A DNA stretch of 37,352 bases, taken from contig CALGZA010000057.1 of NCBI GenBank assembly GCA_937934595.1, forward strand, positions 1 through 37,352. Reading direction: 5' to 3'. Positions 26,104 to 35,133 of this stretch are shown piece by piece; the first letter of the stretch is position 1; the number at the start of each line of letters is the position of its first letter. Below the pieces are notes generated by a model. That model was not told where the DNA came from. It ran no database searches and saw nothing but the letters and a program-made list of their open reading frames with translations. The stretch is from an uncultured Verrucomicrobiales bacterium. GTDB lineage: Bacteria > Verrucomicrobiota > Verrucomicrobiia > Verrucomicrobiales > Akkermansiaceae. The translations under genes were made by a program, and so were the position numbers.

Positions 26104-29100
26104 TTGATCCACTTTCTCACACATCCTAATCAGATCTTTAACCTCATCATCCGCATGATAATGGTTTCTGAGAGCACCATACACAGCACCCAACTCACCA
26201 AGATTGATCCCCGCATCACCACCTAGCTTTAGCCTCTCACCTAACATCGCTGCTACCGCAGCTAACTGCATAGACGGATCAGCTGACTTTAAGCTCTTAA
26301 CTCCTCCATCATAAGGTATCACCCAGCTACGCTCCACCATCTTACCACTTGCCATATCCCGGAACCGAACAAACACAGTCCCCACATCACCCTCACCATC
26401 CGGCTGAGCCTCCACCTGATACACCGCATTACCAGCCTCCTCAGCAGCCATCTCAGCAGCATCCACCTTATCATTCCTAAAGTCCTGCTTCTTTAACCGA
26501 TGCTTCTCAAAACCTACCAACCTATAACTACCCACACGCTTAGGATTAAACACAACCTGAACTTTCACATTCTTAGCAGCTGGCCTCAATGCACCAGCTA
26601 ACTTCTGCGCAAACCCAGCATCAGCATCCTCAGGCTTATTTATAAAATAATACCTGCCATCACCTTTACGTGTCAAAGCCTCTAACATATCATCATCTAA
26701 CCCATCACCTCCCACACCACAGGCATCAAAAGCAATTCCCTTCTGCCGCATTTGCACTATGCTCTTAGACAACGCCTCAGGATCCGCATTCCCTAAATTA
26801 GCAGCACCGTCAGTAATCAAAACAATCCGGCTCATCGCACCCTCCTCCACCGTCTGCTTTGCAGCTGCATACGCCTGCTGAATAGCCAAACTCAAGTTCG
26901 TCCCACCCTCAGAGGGTATCCCCTTCACCAGCTCAACCAACTTATGAGCCTCATTACCCTTCACCTTCTGCGCCACCAACCTAACACCACGTGCAAAACT
27001 CATCAACGTAACCTCATCCTCAGGCCCTAACTGGCTCGCCAAAGCCTCCACAGCTTTAAGAACCGTCTTAGCCCTGTCTTCTCGCTCCATTGAACCAGAA
27101 TTATCAAGTAAAACTGTCAACCTCAACGGCTGTGACCTCCCCATAGCACCCGTCTTCATTCCTATCCTCATCAAATTACGCTGCTGATAAAAAGGATGCG
27201 CACACTGCTCCACCACACAGTTCACCTTCTTGCCACTCGCACCAGGATCACCATAATCAAAAGCATTCACAAATTCCTCCACCCTCACCTTCTCTGCCTC
27301 AGGCTCCCCACCCTTCTCCAAAATCAACGTCTTCGCCAACTGATAACTCACATCACTCACATTCAATGAAAAAGTAGAATGCGTCTGCTCAGCTGCAGAA
27401 ATTTCTTTAAGTAGATCAACCCGCTGAGTCGATTTTGCCTCTAGTGATTTTATCAGTTCAGCTACATTATCAAGCTCATTCATTGTATTCCGCACTGTCA
27501 AAGTTCCACGCTCTTTATCATAGTCCACCTTAGATCCATCAGGAAATGTCAATCCAAGCCGTTCCATTAACTCATTAACACTGGCTTCTTTTCTTATATC
27601 CCCTTCTCCAAACGGATCTCCACTATCATCCAGTGCCACATTCCCTCTTAGCATATCAACAAACCCTTCAGGAGCTTTGAAAGTTTTGGCATACATATCG
27701 TTCGTATCAACATCAGTAGCTGCAACTATTCTAATACCATCCTCACCCACTTTATAACGTAGATTAGACAGTTTACATATCTCCCTCAAAGCATCTTCTA
27801 TTGGTATATTACGTAATCGCAAAGCCCCCAACTTTTGACCAGCAATATTTTCATCCAATTGAGCAATTTTCAATGACTGATCTTGGCCATCAGAATCAAG
27901 CTCTCTTGTTCTCAACTTCAAAAACTGAATCGCATCTCCAACAGTAGCATTCTCATCTAATTTAACCTCAGGAATCTCAACAGCAGACAATACTCCTTTA
28001 GTCAGTTTCACCTTTTTCTCATTCACTTTGTCCTTACCTTCAACACTCTGCTCCCACTCTTGATCTACCTTCATTAGCATCGAAGCTCTAGTTTGATCAT
28101 ACGCCGACCTATAATAACCATTCTTAGCCGCACTAACCTTCTCCATCCCAAGTCTAGCAGCCTTATTATAGGGATCTATTCTCAGTATTTCCTTATATTC
28201 AAGCATTGCCTGATCGAACTGAGCCAGATCAGAATAGCCAGTTGCCCGGTAAAGCGACTTTCTAATTTTATTTACATTTTTAACATGCTCATTCGTCATT
28301 GTTGCACTAGACCTTGTCCGATCATCAAGATACTCTAAATGTTTCTTAGCTAAAACATTATCTGGATCTCCATCAAGCGCCTCATCAATTATTTCAAGAG
28401 TCTTATTCACACCCTCAGGCATCGCAAGCTTTTCAACGCTAACTTCGCCACCGCGTTGCTCTTTCCCTTTCTTGGATCTAGGTTTACTCTTTCTATTGGG
28501 TAAAACCATACGAGATTCATCATCAAAAGCATCTACAATAGCAGATTCATCATCACCAAAAGGATCTGCATCATACGCATAATTCATTCTCCCTTTCAGC
28601 GCCGCTAAACCATTCTTAGAAACCTCAGAATCTTTCGCCTCAGCTGATTTAATCTCACCCCCAGCTTCATCTCTCCGTCCCCAACCATCTCCAAAATCAT
28701 CCCCGTCCCCAAAGTCTAAACTAGGCTCACTCAAAATAGCTTCCGGCATTGGCACAGCAATAGCACTAGGCGAGCTAGCCGCAATAACTTTTGCCATACT
28801 ACCAGATGGGCTGCTAGGCCTCATCTCTACTTTACTACTCATTTCAGGCTTAACTATTACCTCCCCTTCTTCCTCTTCTGTTTGTGGTAAAATCCCTTCA
28901 CCATCTCCACCACCCCAAACCACTATATTTTCTGAAAAGCCCCTAGATTCATAAGATTTTTTTTCAGAACGCAGTGAATAGCTAACCATCTCTAAAGAAT
29001 CTCTAAAAACAGGAACATTCCTTTTAAAAAACATCATCATGAAAGCAGCCGCAGAAAGCAAGAAACACGCAGCCACACTAAAAACATTCCGCCACTGCAA

Positions 29101-29448
29101 CCCACTTGTAGAAATATTAACCACCTCAGAAGACCCCTCAGCCACCTCTGCAAAACTCCCTAGCAAAGCCTCCCTCCTATCAGCCGAGAGTGACCACTCC
29201 TCACCACCATCATCATCTGAATCTTCTCCACCCGCAAGAGACACCTCCCTAATCAGCCCCTGCACCTCTTCCATCCTGTCACGGAATAAACGTAATTCCG
29301 GACTCTTCTCCAGCTCTTCCTCCATCTCAGCTACCTCAAACGCACTAAGCTCTCCCATCTGCATCGCTATCAAGCGCGCCTCCAGTTCTGGGTCATTCCA
29401 GACTCCTATTGAGTCCTTAGCTGTTTCTGTTGAATGCTTATCTTTCAT
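26101..29448 (-). CDS. Membrane VWA protein (YfbK-type) with anti-sigma-like head and secretin-N-like domains
   Basis: The product has 1115 residues. Residues 18-70 (DPELEARLIAMQMGELSAFE onward) resemble the cytoplasmic head of anti-sigma factors. One span lies at 122-141. A low-complexity acidic linker is followed by a TPR-like unit (about 404-437). Two regions resemble secretin/TonB N-domains: 497-580 with LRNIPIEDALREICKLSNLRY, and 622-670. A YfbK-type VWA domain (about 692-960) has an intact MIDAS: Asp782/Ser784/Ser786 in DNSGS, Thr850 in GGTN and Asp880 in TDGAAN. A DUF3520-like tail completes it. A strong AAGGAA precedes the ATG. The ECF sigma gene is upstream and the giant repeat protein downstream. 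I infer that it ties envelope assembly or ligand binding to release of the sigma factor. Confidence 0.88.
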   Translation of the reverse strand: MKDKHSTETAKDSIGVWNDPELEARLIAMQMGELSAFEVAEMEEELEKSPELRLFRDRMEEVQGLIREVSLAGGEDSDDDGGEEWSLSADRREALLGSFAEVAEGSSEVVNISTSGLQWRNVFSVAACFLLSAAAFMMMFFKRNVPVFRDSLEMVSYSLRSEKKSYESRGFSENIVVWGGGDGEGILPQTEEEEGEVIVKPEMSSKVEMRPSSPSGSMAKVIAASSPSAIAVPMPEAILSEPSLDFGDGDDFGDGWGRRDEAGGEIKSAEAKDSEVSKNGLAALKGRMNYAYDADPFGDDESAIVDAFDDESRMVLPNRKSKPRSKKGKEQRGGEVSVEKLAMPEGVNKTLEIIDEALDGDPDNVLAKKHLEYLDDRTRSSATMTNEHVKNVNKIRKSLYRATGYSDLAQFDQAMLEYKEILRIDPYNKAARLGMEKVSAAKNGYYRSAYDQTRASMLMKVDQEWEQSVEGKDKVNEKKVKLTKGVLSAVEIPEVKLDENATVGDAIQFLKLRTRELDSDGQDQSLKIAQLDENIAGQKLGALRLRNIPIEDALREICKLSNLRYKVGEDGIRIVAATDVDTNDMYAKTFKAPEGFVDMLRGNVALDDSGDPFGEGDIRKEASVNELMERLGLTFPDGSKVDYDKERGTLTVRNTMNELDNVAELIKSLEAKSTQRVDLLKEISAAEQTHSTFSLNVSDVSYQLAKTLILEKGGEPEAEKVRVEEFVNAFDYGDPGASGKKVNCVVEQCAHPFYQQRNLMRIGMKTGAMGRSQPLRLTVLLDNSGSMEREDRAKTVLKAVEALASQLGPEDEVTLMSFARGVRLVAQKVKGNEAHKLVELVKGIPSEGGTNLSLAIQQAYAAAKQTVEEGAMSRIVLITDGAANLGNADPEALSKSIVQMRQKGIAFDACGVGGDGLDDDMLEALTRKGDGRYYFINKPEDADAGFAQKLAGALRPAAKNVKVQVVFNPKRVGSYRLVGFEKHRLKKQDFRNDKVDAAEMAAEEAGNAVYQVEAQPDGEGDVGTVFVRFRDMASGKMVERSWVIPYDGGVKSLKSADPSMQLAAVAAMLGERLKLGGDAGINLGELGAVYGALRNHYHADDEVKDLIRMCEKVDQ

Positions 29449-29540
29449 GATTGCTTCCTTTCTTCTATATGTAACTTAAAAAAATCTGAAACCCGCTCTA
29501 CCCCTCATCCCAGGGCATCACGGATCCAAGTACTAAATAA

Positions 29541-30068
29541 CTAAATCCTATCTATCCCTTTTCTCCTTAACCCCTCACCCAATGTCTTCAAAATATGATG
29601 CAGCCTATACCCCACATTACCTATCCCCATCTCTAACTGCTCACCTATCGCGCTATAACTTCTATCCTCCTCAAACTTCAACCTCAGCAACTCCCTATCC
29701 TTTACACCTAAATCATCCATCAAGAGCTGCATCATATGCACCGCCTCTAAACGCTTAATCTGGTCATCAGGCCCACTATCCACAGCCTCAGAACCAGTAT
29801 CATCAGTCAGCGTTTCACGCTTAAACTTGCGTATATAATTTAGCGCTATATTCCTCACAGCCTTATAAAGCCATGGTTTCGGCTTACTCACCACTCCCCA
29901 CTGCTCATGAAGCTTCATAAATGCATCCTGAACAATCTCCTCAGCCACCTCCCTCCGCTTCACATAACCATAAGCAAACTTTAACAAAGGAACCTCCTCA
30001 GCAGCAAAAACATCTTCTATCGATAAGGTTACAACCTTCACGGTATCGGATGTCTGAGTATCTTTCAT
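29541..30068 (-). CDS. ECF sigma factor (locus 2, VWA operon)
   Basis: The ATG at 30068 gives 175 residues. Region 2 is visible as LLKFAYGYVKRREVAEEIVQ, then DAFMKLHEQWG and KPWLYKAVRNIALNYIR. Region 4 reads LLRLKFEEDRSYSAIGEQL with the recognition helix near MGIGNVGYRLHHILKTL. A GTG at 30080 would add four residues; neither start has a good Shine-Dalgarno. The VWA gene begins 92 bases downstream with an anti-sigma-like head, so the likely regulator is that protein rather than a dedicated small anti-sigma. It may drive its own operon; no promoter motif could be assigned. Confidence 0.9.
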   Translation of the reverse strand: MKDTQTSDTVKVVTLSIEDVFAAEEVPLLKFAYGYVKRREVAEEIVQDAFMKLHEQWGVVSKPKPWLYKAVRNIALNYIRKFKRETLTDDTGSEAVDSGPDDQIKRLEAVHMMQLLMDDLGVKDRELLRLKFEEDRSYSAIGEQLEMGIGNVGYRLHHILKTLGEGLRRKGIDRI

Positions 30069-30206
30069 AGCTAGTTTCACGTTATTTCTAATGCGGATAA
30101 AATTCTTTATTTAAGGCAATCAACAACCATTTCCATGCAGACTTTACTTATAAGACACATCAAAAAAGATTTCCTTAGAAAAAAAATCAAAATAAAATAA
30201 AATCCC

Positions 30207-30971
30207 CTAATCCAGCCTAGCCCGCCTCAAATCCTCCAATGAAATCAACTTACCCAAAACCCTCCGAGAAATCAAATACCCAGCCAAACCTCCACCCAGA
30301 TGACAACTATGCGCCACACGAAAAATCGATGCCACCTCACCACCCCATAACCAATCAATAACACCACCAAAAAAAGGCAAATCAACACCAGGATGCACCA
30401 CACACAACATCAATGAACCCAACATCACCCACACAGCCAAGCTCCTAGCCCTCAAACGTAAAGGAAACATCCGCGCATTAGGAGACAAACAGGCCATCAA
30501 GATAAACAACGCCACCGCAGATCCAGACCCACCCACCAACAAAACTCCACCACCACTCCAAAGATCAAATAACATAAAAAATAAACCTCCTACCAAACTC
30601 CCCATAAACAAACCTATTCCCAGCATCCTCTGACCCACTATATCCATCAGCCTACCTCCAATAAGCCATATCATCACCACATTACTCATCAAATGCCACC
30701 AGCCACCATGCAAAAAACCATAACTAACTAACTGCCAAAATTTACCACTAATTACACCCTCCACCTTGAGCCCCAGCCACTCATCATACAGAACCCTATG
30801 CTCCACCACACCCCCAGAAACCTCCACCCACAAATGTAACAATACCATCAACCCACAAACCACAGTAAGAACATCAAGCCCCGGCCGATGCAAACTCACA
30901 CCCATCCACCTACCCCTCCGCCTCTCCCTATACTCATCAGCTACAGCACCAGGCTTGACAAAATCGCTCAT
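30207..30971 (-). CDS. Rhomboid-family intramembrane serine protease
   Basis: The 254-residue protein has about six spans. The L1/TM2 signature FLHGGWWHLMSN carries His88, His93 and Asn97. The catalytic serine motif GGSGSAVALF contains Ser149, and the catalytic histidine is His224 in CHLGGGLAGY. Rhomboids cleave single-span proteins within or near the membrane. The basic N-terminal tail (YRERRRGRW) is cytoplasmic. It ends 138 bases before the sigma gene of the VWA operon, on the same strand. The giant protein of that operon ends in a Gly-Gly/hydrophobic/basic tail resembling rhombosortase substrates, so a functional link is possible. The protein itself looks like a general rhomboid. Confidence 0.92.
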   Translation of the reverse strand: MSDFVKPGAVADEYRERRRGRWMGVSLHRPGLDVLTVVCGLMVLLHLWVEVSGGVVEHRVLYDEWLGLKVEGVISGKFWQLVSYGFLHGGWWHLMSNVVMIWLIGGRLMDIVGQRMLGIGLFMGSLVGGLFFMLFDLWSGGGVLLVGGSGSAVALFILMACLSPNARMFPLRLRARSLAVWVMLGSLMLCVVHPGVDLPFFGGVIDWLWGGEVASIFRVAHSCHLGGGLAGYLISRRVLGKLISLEDLRRARLD

Positions 30972-31458
30972 AGTCTCTCAGACAAGAAAAACCCAAATCC
31001 GCTCAATTATTTTAACAATTTCAACCCACGTATACAAGAGGAAAGCGAATAGTGGACTATGCAACTGAAGAATAACAAAGCTAATCTTAATATATTGTTT
31101 TGCACTTCAAAAAAATCAGCTCTGCTGCTGTTCCCAAATGTATTAAAACTACTATCAACCCAGAATAACTGTGAAAATGGTATTACTCCCGCTTCTACCC
31201 GCGAGATACTAAAAAATCATGAAGCCATCACAACCTCAAGAATATCCCAAAGAGTAAAAAAACACCGCATACACTCCATAAACAAAACAATTTCTAAAAT
31301 AACTCATAACCACTATTAGCACACTCTCTTCTAAGAAAGAACATGTCACATCCTCACTCAACCAATCACAGAACTCTATAAAAATCACGATACTCACCCA
31401 TCCTATTGACATCCCATATGTCTGTCATACACTCCCCACGATTCACCCACAATCAACT
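30972..31458. other. Divergent intergenic region between rhomboid and plsY
   Basis: About 487 bases with no convincing gene. An 86-codon open frame at 31059-31319 (+) could encode a Lys/Asn/Ser-rich peptide. It has no recognised domain, no good ribosome site and neutral codon use, so I do not call it. A promoter-like pair precedes plsY. No terminator hairpin was seen. Confidence 0.45.
31406..31433 (+). promoter_or_regulatory. Candidate sigma70-type promoter for the plsY operon
   Basis: A perfect TTGACA (31406-31411) is followed after 16 bases by TACACT (31428-31433, four of six matches), 25 bases before the plsY ATG. That spacing gives a very short leader. Found by eye. Confidence 0.5.
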
Positions 31459-32160
31459 ATGAATATCTGGCTGCTACCTATCCTCGCATTCCTTCTGGGG
31501 TCCATCCCCTTTGGTCTCCTCATCGCAAAATCGCGAGGCATCAACATACGTGAACACGGCTCAGGTAACATCGGCGCCACCAACGTACTACGCATCGTCG
31601 GTAAAAAATACGGCATCTCCTGCTTCATACTAGACTTCTTAAAAGGGCTCATCCCCGCACTCCTTGCATACAATATCTACAAATTCTCAAACGCAGACGA
31701 AACCATGACCATCGGCTTCATCAGAAACCACGCCATAGACTTAGGAGATAATCAGTTCACAGCCCAAGCCCTCCAAGTCTTTACCGGCCTCTGCGCCATC
31801 CTCGGACACAACTACTCCCCATGGGTCAATTTCAAAGGAGGCAAAGGCATCGCCACCTCCGCCGGCGTCCTCATCGCACTCATGCCATTCGGAACCCTCA
31901 TACTCATCGCCATATTCATCATCACATTCAAAATAACCCGCTACATCTCAGTCGCCAGCATAGTAGCAGCAGCATCACTCCCATTCACCGTCATCTTCGG
32001 TGCCTGGAAACACGGAAAATTCGCCGACGGCAACTGGAACAGACCGCTACTCATATTCGCCACTTTCATCGCCATCATGGCTATCTGGAAACACCGATCT
32101 AACATCAAAAACCTCATCGCAGGAAAAGAACACAAATTCACCCCTAAAAATAAAGCCTAG
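31459..32160 (+). CDS. plsY: Acyl-phosphate:glycerol-3-phosphate acyltransferase PlsY
   Basis: PlsY is the integral membrane enzyme that acylates sn-glycerol-3-phosphate at position 1 using acyl-phosphate, the first step of phospholipid synthesis. Its signature motifs are present: GSIPFGLLIAK near the N-terminus, HGSGNIGATNVLR in the first cytoplasmic loop, GHNYSPWVNFKGGKGIATSAG in the second, and WKHRSNIKNLIAGKE at the end. An insertion of about 25 residues lies between the second and third spans (IYKFSNADETMT...). The next gene, four bases downstream, is gpsA, which makes the substrate. The protein has 233 residues, slightly longer than usual. Confidence 0.96.
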   Translation: MNIWLLPILAFLLGSIPFGLLIAKSRGINIREHGSGNIGATNVLRIVGKKYGISCFILDFLKGLIPALLAYNIYKFSNADETMTIGFIRNHAIDLGDNQFTAQALQVFTGLCAILGHNYSPWVNFKGGKGIATSAGVLIALMPFGTLILIAIFIITFKITRYISVASIVAAASLPFTVIFGAWKHGKFADGNWNRPLLIFATFIAIMAIWKHRSNIKNLIAGKEHKFTPKNKA

Positions 32161-32164
32161 CCAC

Positions 32165-33172
32165 ATGTCATCACCATCCACTAAAGCAGTCATCCTAGGA
32201 TCCGGCTCATGGGGAACTGGACTAGCCATCGTCCTTTCCCACCACTTTAAAGAGGTCCTCATCATCAGCCGCTCAGAGCAACAAGCAGCAGAAATCAACG
32301 CATCACACACCAACCAGCACTATCTGCCCAATATTACTCTCCCAGAAAATATCCGCTGTAGCCATCAACTATCAGATGCCTCAGACGCCGAAGTCATCCT
32401 CTTCGTCATCCCCACTTCCGCCACCAGAGAAACTTCCATAAAACTCGCAGAAATAGGAATCCCAGCACATACCCCACTCGTATCATGCTCAAAAGGCATC
32501 GAACGCGGAACCGGTACACGCATGAGCGCCATCATCTCAGAAGCCCTTCCAAATAACCCCATCGCAGTACTCTCAGGCCCCAACCACGCCGAAGAAGTTG
32601 CAGAAAACTTAGCCACATGCACCGTCGTAGGCAGTAACTCTGAAGCACTCACAGCTACACTCCAAGACATATTCACAACAGCTAACTTCCGCACCTACAC
32701 ATCACTCGACGTCGCAGGTATGGAACTAGGTGGTGCTCTCAAAAACGTCTTCGCCATCGCCGCTGGAATTGCTGCAGGTATCGGACTAGGTGACAACGCC
32801 ATCGCAGCCCTCGTAACCAGAGGACTCGCAGAAATGACTCGCCTCGGCATCGCTCTCGGTGGCCAGCCAGACACTTTCATGGGACTATCAGGAGTCGGTG
32901 ACCTCATGACCACATGCTACTCACCACACTCCAGAAACAACCGCGTTGGTAAAGCTCTCGGCCAAGGACTCAACCTCGAACAAGCTTGTAAACAACTCGG
33001 CATGGTCGCAGAAGGCGTACCTAACACATTATCCATCTACGAAGCTGCAAAAGAAACCAATATCGATACCCCCATCATCAATGCCGTCTACGAGGTCCTT
33101 TACAAAAATAAATCCGCCACCCAAGCTCTACAAGAACTCCTCACCAGAAACCCAAAAGCAGAATCCTGCTAA
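32165..33172 (+). CDS. gpsA: NAD(P)+ glycerol-3-phosphate dehydrogenase GpsA
   Basis: GpsA reduces dihydroxyacetone phosphate to sn-glycerol-3-phosphate. The 335-residue product has the N-terminal dinucleotide motif GSGSWGTGLA (about 12-21). It also has VIPTSATRE, CSKGIERGTG, the LSGPNHAEEVA block, and the catalytic-lysine helix MELGGALKNVFAIAAGIAAG. The C-terminal domain has GLSGVGDLMTTCYSPHSRN. All agree with the family. The ATG at 32165 follows the plsY stop by four bases, so the pair forms a compact lipid-precursor unit. No Shine-Dalgarno is visible. An open frame extends upstream to 32000 inside plsY and is rejected because homology starts at MSSPSTKAVIL. Confidence 0.97.
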   Translation: MSSPSTKAVILGSGSWGTGLAIVLSHHFKEVLIISRSEQQAAEINASHTNQHYLPNITLPENIRCSHQLSDASDAEVILFVIPTSATRETSIKLAEIGIPAHTPLVSCSKGIERGTGTRMSAIISEALPNNPIAVLSGPNHAEEVAENLATCTVVGSNSEALTATLQDIFTTANFRTYTSLDVAGMELGGALKNVFAIAAGIAAGIGLGDNAIAALVTRGLAEMTRLGIALGGQPDTFMGLSGVGDLMTTCYSPHSRNNRVGKALGQGLNLEQACKQLGMVAEGVPNTLSIYEAAKETNIDTPIINAVYEVLYKNKSATQALQELLTRNPKAESC

Positions 33173-33206
33173 CCCATAATTTCTAAAAGTTTAATACATA
33201 ATCTCC

Positions 33207-35108
33207 ATGATTCACGATTTCACTAATCAATACTCATTCGGCATCTACCTCACCATCATACTCGGTCTAGGTATCCTCGCTCAATGGACAGCCTGGCGCT
33301 TCAAGCTCCCCTCCATTCTACTCCTCCTCGCTTTCGGCTTCGGCGCGCAGCTCCTCTTCAGCATCAGTATCAACGACTTCCTAACAGAAGAACTAGGAAA
33401 CTCACTCCTCCTCCCAGTCGTCGGACTATCCGTTGCCCTCATACTCTTCGAAGGAGGACTCACCCTCAAATTCTCAGAACTCAAAGAAAGCGGCGCTCCC
33501 GTCCTGCGCCTCTGCACTCTCGGGGTCATCATCTCATTCGTCCTCACCACAGCCATCGGAATCTACCTCTTCGACTGGCTCTGGCAAGTCGCCGCCATAC
33601 TAGGATCCATACTCGTAGTCACAGGCCCCACCGTCATCGCACCTCTCATCAGACACATCAAACCATCTCGTAAAGTAGGCTCCATCGTAAAATGGGAAGG
33701 CATCGTAGTAGACCCCATTGGCGCCATCATGGCCGTCCTCATCTTCCAAGTTGCCATTGCTGGTGACTGGAACTCAGCCAGCTCAGCACTATTCATCTCA
33801 CTTGCCTACACCATCCTAGTCGGCCTCGTCCTCGCTTTCATTCTTGCCAAAGCCATCGAGTTCGCTCTCAAAAAACACTACATCCCAGACTTCCTCCACT
33901 CAGTATTCATTATCTCCATAATCGCAGTCGCATTCACCGCATCTAACGCAGTCGTTCACGAGTCCGGACTCCTCACCGTCACCGTCATGGGAATCGCCCT
34001 TGCTAACCAAAAGTCCGTCTCCGTCAAACACATCCTAGAATTCAAAGAACACCTCAGAGTCCTCATCATCTCACTCCTCTTCCTCGTCCTCTCCGGTAGA
34101 GTAAATACTGAAACTCTCACCGCAGACACACTCATCCAAGGCGGCATCCTACTCGCTCTCCTCATCCTCGTCGTCAGACCACTTTCCATCTTCGGCGCAA
34201 ATCTCTTCTCTGATAAAACCACCATCAAAGAACAAATCTTCCTAGCCGCCCTAGCGCCAAGAGGAATCGTAGCCGCCGCCGTAACATCCATCTTCGCTCT
34301 CCAACTCACCCAAGCTGCTAAAGACGGACTCATCCCTGCAGAAATCGCAGAACAAGCTGAAAACCTCGTCCTTCTCGTGTTCATCGTCATCGTCGGGACC
34401 GTCGCATTCTACGGCCTCCTCGCTGCCCCTCTCGCCAACAAACTCGGACTCGCCACAAAAAACCCCCGCGGCATTCTATTCGCAGGTGCCAATACCTGGA
34501 CAAGACTCATCGCAAAAGCACTTCACGATGACGGTCATGACGTCCTCATGCTAGACACTAACTACTCAAACGTCGCAGCCGCATCCATGGCCGGAATCCC
34601 TGCCAAACGCGCTAACATCCTATCAGAATACGTCGAAGAAGAACTAGACCTCACAGGCATCGGACAGCTAGTCGCCACCACCAATAACGATGAAGTCAAC
34701 AGCCTCGCCACCAAAGAATTCACACACATCTTCGGCAGCGCAGAAATCTGGCAAGTCGCACCTCTAGACGACAACGCACACCACACAAACGCCGTAGCAT
34801 CACACCAAAGAGGAAGAATCCTATTCACCAACAGACCCAACCGTAAAATCCTCGAAAACCTCGTCATCAATGGCGCCATCATCAAAAAAACCACCATCTC
34901 AGAACAATACACTTTCGAGAAATTCACTAATGCATACCCAGACGCCATCATCCTCTTCCTAGACTCAGACGATAAAGGACTCAGACCCGCCAATGAAGAC
35001 CTCAAAAAAGTAGCACCAGGAATATCCATATACGCACTCGTCATCCCAGACCCACAAAACATCACTAACAAACTAACCGCCCCCATCAAAGTCACAGAAG
35101 CATCATAA
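33207..35108 (+). CDS. CPA-family Na+(K+)/H+ antiporter with TrkA-N-like C-terminal domain
   Basis: The 633-residue protein has about 12-13 hydrophobic spans over residues 1-410. Conserved antiporter segments include GPTVIAPLIRHIKPS followed by VKWEGIVVDPIGAI, which carries the acidic residues expected in the ion site, and later FLAALAPRGIVAAAVTSIFAL. From about residue 420 a Rossmann-type RCK/TrkA-N-like domain begins (RGILFAGANTWTRLIAKAL, then VLMLDTNYSN). Such a domain could let nucleotide binding gate exchange. The first glycine motif is GAN rather than the usual GxGxxG, so cofactor binding is uncertain. It probably helps cytoplasmic pH or Na+ homeostasis. It is 34 bases after gpsA and likely co-transcribed. 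Confidence 0.9.
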   Translation: MIHDFTNQYSFGIYLTIILGLGILAQWTAWRFKLPSILLLLAFGFGAQLLFSISINDFLTEELGNSLLLPVVGLSVALILFEGGLTLKFSELKESGAPVLRLCTLGVIISFVLTTAIGIYLFDWLWQVAAILGSILVVTGPTVIAPLIRHIKPSRKVGSIVKWEGIVVDPIGAIMAVLIFQVAIAGDWNSASSALFISLAYTILVGLVLAFILAKAIEFALKKHYIPDFLHSVFIISIIAVAFTASNAVVHESGLLTVTVMGIALANQKSVSVKHILEFKEHLRVLIISLLFLVLSGRVNTETLTADTLIQGGILLALLILVVRPLSIFGANLFSDKTTIKEQIFLAALAPRGIVAAAVTSIFALQLTQAAKDGLIPAEIAEQAENLVLLVFIVIVGTVAFYGLLAAPLANKLGLATKNPRGILFAGANTWTRLIAKALHDDGHDVLMLDTNYSNVAAASMAGIPAKRANILSEYVEEELDLTGIGQLVATTNNDEVNSLATKEFTHIFGSAEIWQVAPLDDNAHHTNAVASHQRGRILFTNRPNRKILENLVINGAIIKKTTISEQYTFEKFTNAYPDAIILFLDSDDKGLRPANEDLKKVAPGISIYALVIPDPQNITNKLTAPIKVTEAS

Positions 35109-35133
35109 CCAAAACCTATCACCACTCAACACC

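Noticed and set aside
28093-28338. Open frame antisense to the VWA gene
   Set aside because: Shadow of the VWA coding sequence, with no start signal or domain.
31059-31319. 86-codon open frame in the spacer before plsY
   Set aside because: No recognisable domain, no convincing ribosome site and composition like the surrounding spacer; left as intergenic.
32000-32164. Upstream extension of the gpsA frame
   Set aside because: It overlaps plsY and is low-complexity; the Rossmann motif starts soon after the ATG at 32165.
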